Below, one piece after another: positions 41,343 through 52,810 of a stretch of 64,000 nt of DNA. Position 1 is the stretch's first letter, and each line of letters starts with the position of its first letter. A program made the translations under genes and the position numbers. Origin of the DNA: Aphrocallistes beatrix (taxonomy: Eukaryota; Porifera; Hexactinellida; Sceptrulophora; Aphrocallistidae). The DNA is taken from NCBI GenBank assembly GCA_963281255.1, contig OY725489.1, positions 5,890,523 to 5,954,522 on the forward strand. The letters run 5' to 3'. A model generated the notes under the pieces. That model saw only the letters and a program-made list of their open reading frames with translations. It was not told the origin of the DNA and searched no databases.

Positions 41343-43411
41343 TCAATAAATACGGTTTGTCATGCCCATACTTCGTACTTTATTATAGATCTTCCGTATT
41401 ATATTTGCTCTCGGATATCTAGACTTCAGTCTGAGGAATATAGGTTTGAAATCTGTATGTTTGACAAGTTTCAATATCTCATGTCGGGTAACTAATTGTC
41501 TCTTCCGTATTTTGGAAATTAAAACCTTGAAAAACTTTCGAAAAAAATCTTCATCCTTTTGAAGCAAGAAAATACTTCTATGGTGTGCACGCTGTAAATT
41601 AGCATCAGAAGTTGCAATAAAGCATGAAGAGTTAACTGGTTTGGTTTGGTTCGTCAAATTAATGCAACGATTAAGAATAACAGGACAATGTTTCATTATT
41701 GGAGGATCCTTGTGAATTAATAATAAACTGTCGGAACTGAAATCTGGCCTTAGGTGTTGATTGTTATCCAAGCAGGGATCAGAATTTATTAAGGAATTAT
41801 CAAAATCAGAACATACGGAGACACTTTGTGTTTGGACTGCTTAAAATATCATTGTCACACAAAATAGGATCGTCAATTTCAGCAAAATCATGGGATGATA
41901 TGGAATCAATAGATAAACTAACATCACTAGTGGGAATACCTTGTGTTTTGAATATTCGAGGTGGGGATATCAAATTCTACATCTACATCTTTTTGCATTG
42001 ATTCCAATGCTTCAAAAGCTTGTACTAAACCAGGATGTCCTAAATTGTCACGGTAAAATTGGTCGTGCACTCTTCGGGTATGACACATAAATAATGACAT
42101 CAGCTCATGTAAATTTGGATTTAGTTTACCGGTTAGGGTAGCGGCAGCCTTTCGAAAGTCTGTAATCGTGCCATTGAAATTTATACCTTGTCTATTAAGA
42201 GCATTTCTCAAAACACAGGATATTTTTGAACTAGGTAACTGGATTCCAGAATATAAGCGAAACACTTTTGAATCTGTAAAGCACCTAGTAGAAATGTGTG
42301 AAAGACGAGTTAAGACATTGTGTGTGAATATACTGAGTGCAACATAAATCTCCGAATAAATAAACAAAGTTGCTGATTGGAGATATCCGGTTTTATGACT
42401 GCTAATCATCAATTGATGGTAACCTTGATGAGTCAAATTATCTAATCCAGCATTTACTTCATCAACAGTCATGCCACATATGACACCTGGTCTCTGAGCA
42501 TTAGCTATAATAATTTCAGCAATAAGGAAATCCCTCATTGACTCATAAGTCGATTAGATAAAACAACATCATTACAAGAATTTTCAAATTGGGTGAATAA
42601 TTGGAGTTCCTTTGCAGTATGTCGTTTCCTCCTCCATTCTTGCAAAGCATCGATAGTCGAGCTAAATTTATTTCTATTTTTCTGCATCGTATCCTTCTGG
42701 CACAAAAATCGCTCCCGTAACAATGTTTTTTCTACTCCATTTGGCATTGACAAAAGGATTTTTAAATCTTTAGATTTCGGTAAGAGATTACTTTTCTTTA
42801 TTTCTAAAAAGTTAAGAAAACGTTTGAAAGACTGAGTTTTCAAATATAAAGTAGTAGGAGCTCTACCTCTACTCCTTTCAAATGATAGGTAATCATTTAT
42901 AACATTAGGATCTAAGAGGTGTTTCTCTCCGGTGAAATTAACAATTAATGTTATAATGGAGCAGTCCATCTTAATAGCAGTAGGCGAATGACACCCTCCC
43001 CAAGTAGATGACAGAAATTTAGGAAATAATTTTATTAATTCCTACAAATTAGACACAATAAAAAAAATACCATCTTCAACATTCTCAACTTCGCAATCGG
43101 ATGACATAGAATTAGAATCAGATTCAAAATCAAAAGTGGATACACCCGGCGGACTTTTATTACTTTGTCCAATGAATAGAATCATCAGAATGGAAGGTAG
43201 ACGATTTATCATCTCCCATGAAGAAAACATTTTGCTCACAAGCTTTCGCATCAGTGAGAGCAGATTTGAAACGTAAATCCTTTGAATTCAAACTATGCAT
43301 GCGCCGTAAATGTGTTGGTAAATCCAACACATGACTAGAACAAACCGTTCCTTCAATTAGAAGGGGGGCAAATAAGTCCTTTTTTTTAACCCTGTTCCAG
43401 ATTTCTTGCAA
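41343..43411 (-). pseudogene. Crypton-like tyrosine recombinase, broken
   Basis: Order on the minus strand: a Cys/His stretch (VCSSHVLDLPTHLRRMH), acidic linker, in-frame TAG (43042-43044), core-binding domain YLSFERSRGRAPTTLYLK, frameshift at 42535-42538, then the catalytic domain with NAQRPGV (Arg), SSHKTGY (Lys), TDFRKAA (Arg), MCHTRRVHDQFYR (His and the Tyr nucleophile), then two more phase changes and a basic C-terminal part to 41343. The R-K-R-H-Y set is that of tyrosine recombinases, which cut and rejoin DNA through a phosphotyrosine. Similar proteins occur in Crypton-type and other invertebrate mobile elements. No terminal repeats are identified. Confidence 0.75.
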
Positions 43412-43671
43412 TCTTTACGAGTAAACCTTGATTGAAAAACTAGATCATTAATTTCTTCTTTCAAAATTTCGCCATATCTCAAATGTATATTTAAATGTCT
43501 ACGAAATTTCTTTCGAATACATAATTTCTTAGATATTTGACATCGAACTAAAACCGGACATATTTCTGAAAGTTTTACAAATAATTAAAAAAAATTTTGC
43601 TCTAAAATCGCTCTGGTTTAGTGCAATAAAATTTGCCCAAATTGTATAAGCCATAACCTACTCTCAGTGGT

Positions 43672-43740
43672 GGCTCCAGTGCTCTCGCCTAAGGGGGCGA
43701 AGGGGCGAACTCCACAATTTAAATTAAAAAAATACAAATT
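43672..43740 (+). repeat. possible hAT-like end
   Basis: CAGTGGTGGCTCCAGTGCTC resembles an hAT end; no partner end is visible. The stretch 43741-44450 holds no gene. Confidence 0.25.
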
Positions 43741-44454
43741 CAGTAGCAAAGAATACAATTCATCAATAGCATAAATAATATATAGAGTTTAATAGGGTTT
43801 TATAGTTACGTTCTTTGAGAAAAACGATGAACATTACATATAAAATACTAACATTGAATAATTATAATTTATCCTGAGGGATTACTCATGTTAGGTAAAA
43901 TCACCCTGGTTGACGGTTTTAATACCGTAAAATGGGATGACTTTGACATAAAATGAATAATTCCTAAATTACTCAAAGAATTTTAAAATGTGAATATTTC
44001 GAGCATTGAATCTAATGTATTTAGGCTGAAAAATAATTATATATTAAATATGCTTCTATTTGAATCTTTAACTAAATAATTCATGCAGTAACTGTTGATA
44101 TTTTGAGCAATTCATAATTTAAATAATTCACAATTCTTGTCCATATTTTAATGAAATAGTCAACTTAGTTAGCCTAAATTTTGTACCATTTTATAATCGC
44201 AAATCATGAAATGTTTAAATAATATTCACATTCTTTTTTTCGAACAATTTAAATTTACTTCTTGATATTATAAGAGTCAAACTAAAAGACCTCTAAATTA
44301 TTGTTTGAATTTTTTTCTCAAGTTTTGCATGGGCTAAAGTTACCTTTAAGTGGGAGGTGAATTAGTCCCTTATTAATCCAGGGAGTAAGGATATTCTCAA
44401 AAGAAAATAAAACTATTGCAAATGAACTCATAAAGCACACCATAAATGATGTAA

Positions 44455-44615
44455 CTTTGTTGCATGCAACAAAGTTGCATCGTGTATGTTTAAACATTTG
44501 TACAACAAAAGTTGCATCGTGTGTATTGATTGTTGCACGCAACATTGTTGCAAGTAACATGTCGCATGAAAGTAGAGCATTGCTCTACTTTCATGCAACA
44601 AAGTTGCATGGAATT
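44455..44615. repeat. GTTGCATG hairpin cluster
   Basis: Several TTGCATGCAAC/AACAAAGTTGCAT motifs in both orientations around a near-perfect hairpin at about 44564-44596 (GCATGAAAGTAGAGCA and its complement with a 1-nt loop). Confidence 0.75.
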
Positions 44616-44756
44616 TTAAAAATACGGTTGTACCTAAATGTATTGTATTGAAAACCACAACTGATAAAGATGGTTAATTAAATCTAGATATATTTAGTAC
44701 TAGAGTAAGATTAGGATACCAATCGAGTAAGGCGGTGAATCTTTTAAGATCTAGTA

Positions 44757-44908
44757 TTTGCCGAATATAAGAACATTCTCCTCGAAAACGTCTGACATAT
44801 GCCCTATATAATTTATGCCGGTTTTAGAAACATAACGGTTATAAGAACATGCCGGTTATAAGAACATTAAATGCAGTTCTCGACGATGTTCTTCAACCGG
44901 CATCCACT
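44757..44908. mobile_element. degenerate MITE, pogo-like
   Basis: Ends contain GCCGAATATAAGAACATTCT and the inverse of GCCGGTTGAAGAACATCGTC; internal GGTTATAAGAACAT repeats. CAGTGGATGCCGGTT at the right resembles Tigger/pogo ends. The TIR match is weak. Confidence 0.4.
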
Positions 44909-45048
44909 GTATCATACATAATAACTCCTCAAGTGTAGTTGCATCCATCATTACGAAATTTATATAACTAGATGTATCGATAGAAGAAAGTTCCTTCATC
45001 AATTGATGAAATGCAACGTGGATCAGTCGATTCTTTATCCAATCCTTA

Positions 45049-46505
45049 AGGATACCGCCCTCGAAAAAACATATGATTTGGCTTACAGCCAGGGGTTTAT
45101 CTAGGTGCTCGGGCGGCGCTTATAGGTGCCAGTCTGGTGTGATCCTCGGAGCCAAAGTGCTTGCAGTGTGATTCAATTTTGGTGCCGGGTTGCAATCACC
45201 CCTGGAATTACAAAATAAACCCCTGTTTGGGTGCCATATAACTTTTATCACCTTCAAAAAAGTGCCGGACTGGGAAATCCTAGATAAAACTATGCTTAGA
45301 GCATACGATGAAAGTAGAGCTATAAGAGATGTTAAGCGTGGGGAGGTATTTCCATCAAGAAATACTGGCACATTCCAAACCGTTTTTGATTCTCATTTCT
45401 AGTCTTTGAGATACAATGTCTCAAAGTCTGTTTTTTTCGTTTTCCGCTAGCACATCTTAATGGTTGAAATTTGGGCACTCAAGGAATTGTTTAGGACATA
45501 CCAAGGAATCAAATTCTTCCAAAATCGAATCATAGATAGTCTACTATATTTGCAACTTCATAGGACCAGAAGAAAGTTAAAATGACAAAATTGTAAATTT
45601 TATCGGTGTCCGAAAAAAAAGGGCCAAAAATGTCTGTTTTTGGGGGAAATCAGGAATAAAATCACCGAGTTAGAATATCTCAAAAAAATGGTGGTCCTAC
45701 GTTCATCGCTTAATGATATGGAACAATTCAAATTTTCAAATTTGTATCTCAAACCAAATTTGAGAAATAATTCTGTAAAGACGGTCAATTTTGATATTTT
45801 AAAGTCCCGAGATATTAGGTGTTAAGAAGAATGTAAAATGAGTTATTAATAATGAACAAAAGCATTCACAGACATTTATTCGCATTCATACTGCTGATTT
45901 AGGTATATTAGAACCAAATATTACAAAAAGTAGCAAAAGTGCCTTGAAAATCCACAAATTTCCTTGAGGCCCCTAACTCCGAATATTTTAAGATAATTGT
46001 AAATAATAATTAATATTCCTGGCACTGCGAAGTATAATCTATCAGTTTAGAATGAATAAAAAGCTTCCAAAAAGTATATTAGGAAGTTAGAGCAAAAGTC
46101 TACAACTTTTAGTTTCCAAGTTAGGATTTTCGAAAAATGCTACGTCATCATATGACAAAAATCTAAAACTTAACATTCCATAGGGTGTAGTGCAATTATT
46201 ATCAAAGAATCATATATGTACACTCAAAAAAAGTATAATAGGAATTGAGAACTAAGAATTTGGACTTATATTTACAGAGATAGAGAGATATCTCTTTTTG
46301 GACCCTAAATGGGGGGTTTTGACCGAATCTGCGAGGTCCAAGACCAGAACTTTCAAAATAATTTACAAAAGTTCTCCAATTTTTCTGTACACATTATTTA
46401 CGACAATTGTATTCATTAATTAGCATAATAGCTAAATTTGGACACATATTTAAAAATTAGATTCACAATTTTCTAATAGATTCAAAGTTCTCCATAGAAT
46501 TTGTA
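45049..46505. mobile_element. element E, copy 2, right end missing
   Basis: Starts GGATACCGCCC after TTAA (45045-45048) and aligns with 13823-15100 through, for example, ACATCTTAATGGT, GTCCCGAGATAT and GCTACGTCATCA. The right 650 bp of copy 1 has no counterpart. Interrupted by a 205-bp MITE. Non-coding. Confidence 0.75.
45090..45294. mobile_element. 205-bp hAT-type MITE nested in element E
   Basis: The ends CAGGGGTTTATCTAGG and inverse CATAGTTTTATCTAGG are flanked by CTTACAGC (45082-45089) and CTTAGAGC (45295-45302). The other E copy is continuous here (CTTACAGCATAT), giving the empty site. Confidence 0.75.
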
Positions 46506-46554
46506 TGACAATTATAAGTTATACCGTAGAACCACACTGGGGTCTTCAAGGACC

Positions 46555-46695
46555 CCAAGCAATTTTGGGGTACCAAAAGACCCCACTATGTCATGTACGT
46601 ATAAACTCAATGGGGTACCAAAAGACCCCACTATGTCATGTACGTATAAACTCACTGGGGTACCAAAAGATCCCACTATGACATGAGCGTTTAAA
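46555..46695 (+). repeat. 45-bp minisatellite, three copies
   Basis: The unit is TGGGGTACCAAAAGACCCCA followed by CTATGTCATGTACGTATAAACTCA; GGGGTACC..GACCCC makes each unit partly self-complementary. The third copy is diverged. The interval 46700-47764 contains no gene. Confidence 0.85.
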
Positions 46696-47764
46696 TTTGT
46701 CATTTACACCTCATATATTAACATTATTATTTCGAAAGTAGAAAATTCGGATTCTACATAGTGGATTACCCTATATTAACTGTTGAGAACTCGTTTCTAT
46801 CTTAAATTGCAAAATTTTTAACGCTTGGAAAGAAAAAGATCATTGTTAGCATGTAAAACTGTAAATAAACATCAATAACAAACAATAAAATACATTTAGC
46901 AATACGTAAAGTTTCGAATACAGGAAATATACAAGTAGTTCTCTTTGTCATGACTTGTCTTGATTTTTGGATTTAATAGAGGGATAGTAGATGAATAAAT
47001 ATAATAATAGTTTGTTCATCTGATTCCTGTTATTCATAATTATCGTACACTTATGAAGGCCAATAAATTTGTCGAATTCTCCCTAAAAATATAAAAACAT
47101 AACATTGTATTGTTGACAAACAGACATATTATTAAATTAATTACCCGAGTTGTCACTCATTTCATTACATCAATTCTTCTATGTTTGAGATTTTAATAGA
47201 TATAATCTAATTTTAGCTATAAAGAGGTTAAAATTGAAACAAAACATATCAATTAGGTTGATTACAATAACAACAAATAAGAGATAAAGAATGGAAATAA
47301 AAAGTAAATACAAATTATATCAGATTTATGTTGAATTTGTCCAAATGTTGTAATTATTAAATTATCATGGTTTTACTGTTAAATCAATTTTGGAAATTCA
47401 ATTACTAGATAAAAATGTCGCTCGACAGACCGATAGTGCAGCTCCAGTTGAGCAGTTGACAAAAAAAACAAGAAATAGATGTTGATATGCTATTACACCA
47501 TTAAATAGTCATATTAGAGTTTTCTAAGAATGAAAATCGAAATCTACGTAGGCAAATACCCCATAATAGTCGTTGAGATCTCTTTTCTATCATAAAATAA
47601 TAATTTAAGTAAAAGGTGTGAAAATATGATTAATTTGTTTATGCTAATATTTACTAGCTATAATCACGATGTATGTATATTATTGATTTCGGCCAATCAG
47701 ATTTCAATCTTAGAGGGGGCATAGTAACTTAATTGTATGCATAATATGTATGTATATGTTGCAG

Positions 47765-47842
47765 TCAGAATGCGTTTCCAGTCGAAACGCGTTTCAACTA
47801 GTCGAAACGCGTTTCGACTAGTCAAAATGCGTTTCCACTGGA
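47765..47842. repeat. tandem self-complementary GAAACGCGTTTC motifs
   Basis: Four successive versions of GAAACGCGTTTC/ATGCGTTTCC separated by CTAGT. Each 12-mer is a perfect palindrome or one change from it. Confidence 0.85.
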
Positions 47843-48069
47843 AATAGAATATCATGGGTTATTTTTAACTTCAGTGTACAGTGTACTAATTTTAAGTGTT
47901 TGAAAGCCTTAAAATATCATGTTTTCATCACGATAACGATCTAATTTTAGGATTCAAATTGTATTTATTCATTAAAATAAGTTATGCTCATTCCCAAACT
48001 TCAATCAATTCGTAGTCGAAACATATAATAAAGAAGAACATAATGGTTATCAAAACTGGTCATATTCAA

Positions 48070-48276
48070 TTACGTATCAAGCGAAGACGGTTTCGGAATA
48101 GCAACAAAGACAGCTGAAGGGATAAGTTTGAGCTGTCTAAATATGTCAATTGGACAAACTTTATGGGCAATACATTTAGGCATGTATTTCTTGAGAAGAT
48201 AAATAAAGAAAATTATAACAAAAGGCAATACAATCGCAGTCATGATATCCGCTCGGGAAAAATTCAACAATTCCAT
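48070..48276 (-). CDS. possible small single-pass membrane protein, 68 aa
   Basis: Starts MELLNFSRADIMTAIVLPFV and has one hydrophobic segment (about residues 12-28) followed by Lys-Lys, then a basic/polar tail. This is the layout of a small membrane protein with a cytosolic C-terminus. No family is recognised and no neighbouring gene gives a context. AT-rich DNA makes hydrophobic frames by chance fairly often, so confidence is low. Confidence 0.25.
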   Translation of the reverse strand: MELLNFSRADIMTAIVLPFVIIFFIYLLKKYMPKCIAHKVCPIDIFRQLKLIPSAVFVAIPKPSSLDT

Positions 48277-48449
48277 TGAATCATATCAGTTTGTCCTCAG
48301 TTCAGCTCAGATTACAGATATCATCCGCATTTATTCTGGGCCTCTAAGAGCTAATCGGAGCTAATAGCCAAAGGTACTACAATATTAGGAAGAAATATGT
48401 AGTAAAACAGTCACAATCTGTTAAATTCCTATATAGTCGAGTGCTAAAC

Positions 48450-50054
48450 TCACAGGATCTATTGAGAGTCGTATCCAAAGAATCGCTCTTCGAAATGCTG
48501 TCCACACTGAGGGAGAAAGGCACCTTGGAAGAGACCGGATGTCAGTAGTGCTTAAACAGAAGTATTCCGGAATTTCCAAAGAAGTGGTCCAATTATTTAT
48601 CAAATCATGTAGTGAGTGCGAACTTCAGAAATGTAAAAGGCAACTGAAATCTACGGTCACAAAACCAATACGTGTTCAGATATTGCTTCGAGGGGCCAAA
48701 TTGACTTAATCAACCTCCAAAATACACCAGAAATTAACAGACCATACAACTTCTTAATGGCATATCAGGACCACCTTACCAAATTTGTTATGCTCCCTCA
48801 TTTGAGCAAGTCAGCACGAGAAGTTGTTGATAATCTTCTAGACGTATTTTGTTTGTTGGGACCACCCACCGCACATTCTACAGAGCGATAACGGTGGGGA
48901 ATTTAAGAACATCAATCTTGCAACCTTTATTCGAGAACAATGGCCTGAATGTAAAGTGATTCATGGAAAGGCTAGACATCCTCAGTCACAAGGCTCTGTT
49001 GAAAGGGTAAACATAGAGATAAAAAATTTGTTAGGATCTTTTATGCGGAAATCAAAAGATCCATGTGGGTTAAATATGTAAATAGAAACCAGTACTCAAT
49101 CAATACTAGTTCGCATTCTACATTTACATTAGAGTATAAGACTCCTTACAGAATTCTCTTCGATCGGGAGCATGTGCAGGGACTTGGAAGATGTTTGGAA
49201 TCTCAGATGAGATTGCTGCAGATGTCACTACAGAAAAAGAGATGAATCAGTAAGTTTCGATATTTTGTGCAAGGTGACAATTAAGTTTTGTTACCCGTCA
49301 GCGTCAATTAATACGTCGTAAACTAATTATGTCTCTAAAATAAATTTTCCCTTTGTTTCTGAATTCATTTCGTCTTGGTGGGATATAAATCAATCTTAAA
49401 AGCATTTCAACATTTGTTGCCTACATGCAAGACATAAATCAAGAAAATATTAGGTTTAATCTTAACATGGATTACAACTCTCCTAACTCACTCACAAGAG
49501 CCCACCATTTCACTTGAACATTCTCCTCCGTACAAACCAATTCCCACGAGTTCTTATTACGCTGCTCCTCTCTTGTTGGGTGACCAAGATGGGCAAGATA
49601 TTGAGCTGGAATCACACTCTCCCAGTTTGTCTAACCAAATTCAAAACCTAGAAACAGAGAGTTGTGATGGCGGGAATGAACCTAGTTGTACTGTTTGCCA
49701 ACAAAGTTGCAGTAGAGCTCACCATTGTCCTGGCTGCGACCTTCCTGTCCATACCATTTGTGGTCAATCAGTAGCAGGTCTTGAAGGGTTTGGGAGTCCT
49801 GTGTGGTGTGAACACTAGATAGAGTTTATCTCCCTTCAGAAGTGGATTTTTCTTTCTCACATTTTGTCTCCCTTGAAGACGTTCCTAACGTGATCGTCAC
49901 ACTACGAGAAGCAGTTTTGGCCTCTTCTCTCGGCAAAAGCAGACTATTTTGCCATTGTACCAGCGGGTGTAGGTCTAATCGCTGTAGATGTAGGCGACTA
50001 GGAAAGATATGTCATTCTAAGTGTCACAAGAGATTAGCGTGCCATAACAAGTAA
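48450..50054 (+). pseudogene. Ginger-like integrase/transposase, broken
   Basis: Parts in order: an H2C2 zinc-binding region (VHTEGERHLGRDRM then CSECELQKCK, about 48490-48640); an integrase core with RGQIDLINLQ (first Asp), FLMAYQDHLTKFV, ILQSDNGGEFKN (second Asp; frameshifted) and HPQSQGSVERVN (Glu), about 48690-49020; a diverged region; CTVCQQSCSRAHHCPGCDLP (zinc finger, about 49690-49750); and CHCTSGCRSNRCRCRRLGKI (Cys-rich end, to 50054). This order matches Ginger1-type DNA transposons and the related KRBA2-type proteins. At least four phase changes or stops exist. No terminal repeats were found. Confidence 0.8.
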
Positions 50055-50081
50055 TGTTGCAGTTTTACTATTACTGTAATA

Positions 50082-50265
50082 CAGTCAGGGTCGCTTATTG
50101 TGAATCACCAGGGGACAAAAAATATGTTCATAATAGAGATACTTTATATTAAGCGAACTTGATTCAATACAAATCTTATCTACAAAATGAAATTGGGACC
50201 AGGAGGTTAGTTCATAATAAACGAATGTTCATATTAAGCAGGTTCATAATAAGCGACCCTGACTG
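50082..50265. mobile_element. pogo/Tigger-like MITE, copy 2
   Basis: 184 bp with the same ends as 21398-21582 and TA on both sides (50080-50081, 50266-50267). It lies 27 bp downstream of the Ginger-like relic. The interval 50268-51171 contains no gene. Confidence 0.85.
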
Positions 50266-51179
50266 TAGTCTGAAATAGCGATTATTGAATTGACATCAGT
50301 ACGTGCCTAGAAAATGCAAATATGAACTACAATATTTAGGGGATAAATTTATTTATTTAGTCATCATTAGACTTAATTAGGGGTGGAACGAAGAGGGACT
50401 AGGGTAGGCTGTTTTGAGAAGGCTTAATATGGATCGATTATCTAGACGAATATTCGGTTATACATTTATCATTTGACATATTTTTGGACAATACTTATAA
50501 GTATATCGCTGAGAACAATTAACAAGTTAACAGTGTCAATTTCATTGTTGTTAAGGAATATTGGAATAATAGATGGATAAAATGGTAATCATCTTGAATT
50601 CATCAAGACCACAGAAATTACAGGTTGCTCTTATCGCGTTTCTTCTCAACTGTCTGCATACGCGCATGAGCTCAATGCTTTCGGACTAATGGCATGCTTC
50701 CGATACTCCTCAAATATTAATCATGTAGGGACATAATCCCCTAGTCTTTTGGAGCGGGGAATTGCATATATTTATCTACTAGGTTCGTGAAAGGAACATG
50801 ATATGGTCACTGTTTGTTGGAAACTTGCTTCAGCCGCCCTGCCCGCATCTAAATTTGTACTGTATTTAATGTCAAATTTGTTTTTATTGCATCACCTTTT
50901 CATTCCTTTACATTGTACTTAAATCGTAAAATACAGATAATTTCTACTAGAACAATGTCTAAACTTTGGTTGCTCATACAAAACATAAGATTAAGGAATG
51001 TGTTTCTATATGGAGGAAATGTAAATTTTCACCATCCATATTAATAAGGTTTTGAGATATGTTGCTAGCTAAGTCTCTATTTCTCTTGAAAATTCCGAAA
51101 AGAATTTAATAGCAAAATGAACGGAACAGGTGTAAAAGTTTCTGTTACTGAAATTTTCTTCCACCTTTAGGTGCCACCT

Positions 51180-51502
51180 CAGAGTTGCACGCGGGCCGAA
51201 TATAATAGTTTGCGGGCTCCGCGGGCCGGAAATATTGGCAGGGCTCCCCGCGATGACAACCGAGACGAAATTTTTAACTGTCACGAGGTACCAATTAAGG
51301 AATACTTACGTAAATGGAACTTTGTTAAGTTCCACTTATTTGTGCTTGCAGAAACTCACTCCCATAAAAGGATTCCCTAAGTGTCTCTCTATAGTTAGTA
51401 ACTTACAAAGTGGGCCAAAAATATTTATGCGGGCTTTTTTCGGGGCGAATAATTTAGTTGCGGGCCGGATTAACTTAAAATTTCGGCCCGCGTGCAACTC
51501 TG
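51180..51502. mobile_element. 323-bp hAT-type MITE
   Basis: The ends CAGAGTTGCACGCGGGCCGA and its inverse are 20 bp or longer; perfect 8-bp duplication TGCCACCT at 51172-51179 and 51503-51510. The interior has GCGGGC motifs. Small frames on both strands across it are noise. Confidence 0.9.
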
Positions 51503-51749
51503 TGCCACCTTGCCATAACTGACCCTAAATCGAAATATTGAACCTTTCTGTTGGATCTTAACTATTCAACGCATTTAAGAATGTATATATTTCATTCATT
51601 AACGATGTTAAAATGTACTAGTACACTTGTATATCATAGGATGTCAGTTGCAATATTTTTGCAAGGTAATTGATATACGTGTAATTAAATAATGAGATTA
51701 TGATAATGAAATGCTGTCCGTGTCCTCACAAGAGATATTTGAGGAGTGG

Positions 51750-52171
51750 TAAATGCACCTCGATACCATGTGAGCATAGGCGTCGTAAACTTTATTTCCT
51801 ACCCTTGGACTGCCCGGCCACAATAACCCAGGGCCGTTCAGTCAGTTAATCGGGCCTTATCTTCAGCTGATCCAGCGTTACCGTCAGCCAAATGGGCCGT
51901 GAACCCTTGATCTACATGAGGAATTAGTAACAGTCAATTACCAGTATATAATAGCACTAAGCTTTTTACCGGGTAGTACCGGTCTTTTTACCAGGTACAT
52001 CCGGCATTTGACCGGGTAGTACCCGGCATTCACTGTGAGCCGCCCGGCCATTGCCGGGTAACCGGGTGGGTTACGACGCCTATGCATGTGAGTATAGTCT
52101 GACACAATTAAAATTGTTATAATGATCACATTTTGTGCCAGACTATACTACGTGGTATCGAGGTGCATTTA
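51750..52171. mobile_element. outer MITE with long inverted ends
   Basis: The ends TAAATGCACCTCGATACCAT and inverse continue into GTGAGTATAGTCTG-type sequence, about 40 bp matching. A second MITE is nested in the left arm (51775-52084). Without it the element is about 110 bp. Confidence 0.75.
51775..52084. mobile_element. 310-bp hAT-type MITE nested in outer MITE
   Basis: The ends CATAGGCGTCGTAA and inverse are flanked by the perfect 8-bp duplication CATGTGAG (51767-51774 and 52085-52092). The interior contains repeated ACCGGGTAGTACC motifs. Confidence 0.85.
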
Positions 52172-52255
52172 TGGGAGTAAATACTAAACAACATAATATA
52201 ACTGAGGCAAACTTCTGTAATTTTAAATTTTTCGATGAGTCATCATCACGTAATA

Positions 52256-52273
52256 ATGATGACGTCATCATTA
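52256..52273. repeat. 18-bp palindrome AATGATGACGTCATCATT
   Basis: Perfectly self-complementary and containing a CRE-like TGACGTCA. It also resembles a motif of the repeat A body. The surrounding stretch 52172-52800 has no believable gene. Confidence 0.8.
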
Positions 52274-52810
52274 AAGGTGTTTGGGTATATTATCAACATT
52301 TATTCTTCGGAAGTTTTGTTCTATCTCTTTTCATTATCTTGTTATTAAGTTTTAAATATTAGTACATATTTTTGCTTATATTCATATGATTAATCACATA
52401 AAATTTTAACATAACTCAGTATTTATTGCAAATATGCAATTGATACTGTAGTTGCAAATCTAAACATGTTCTTATGCATTGTATCCTGGTATGCATAGCA
52501 ACGCATAATTCTTCAATAAACTTTTAACTCTCTAAGGATTCTCACACTAGCTTCTGGAAACAAGTGTTAGATTTTGAACAATGGAATTTAACAAGCATTA
52601 CATCAGTGTGAATAAACTTTAATTTTTAAATGAATATTGTGTCGAAATTATACGAAATAGAAAAATTTTGAAACAGCAAAAGGTGTTAACATATTTTACT
52701 CTATCCTATACACCCAAAATTATATAATGTTCCATCCATGGATTCTGAGTTACGCCCTGTCTGGAGTTTCAATGATGTCTCATTTTGTCATTTGGTGTCG
52801 GATCAAAATT

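Noticed and set aside
43042-43072. A 29-nt GT-AG intron near the tyrosine-recombinase relic
   Set aside because: Removing it shifts the phase away from the conserved frame, whereas simple read-through of the TAG keeps the frame; a stop mutation is the better reading.
52135-52362. 75-codon plus frame with a hydrophobic C-terminus
   Set aside because: Its start lies in the arm of a MITE and there is no supporting family or context.
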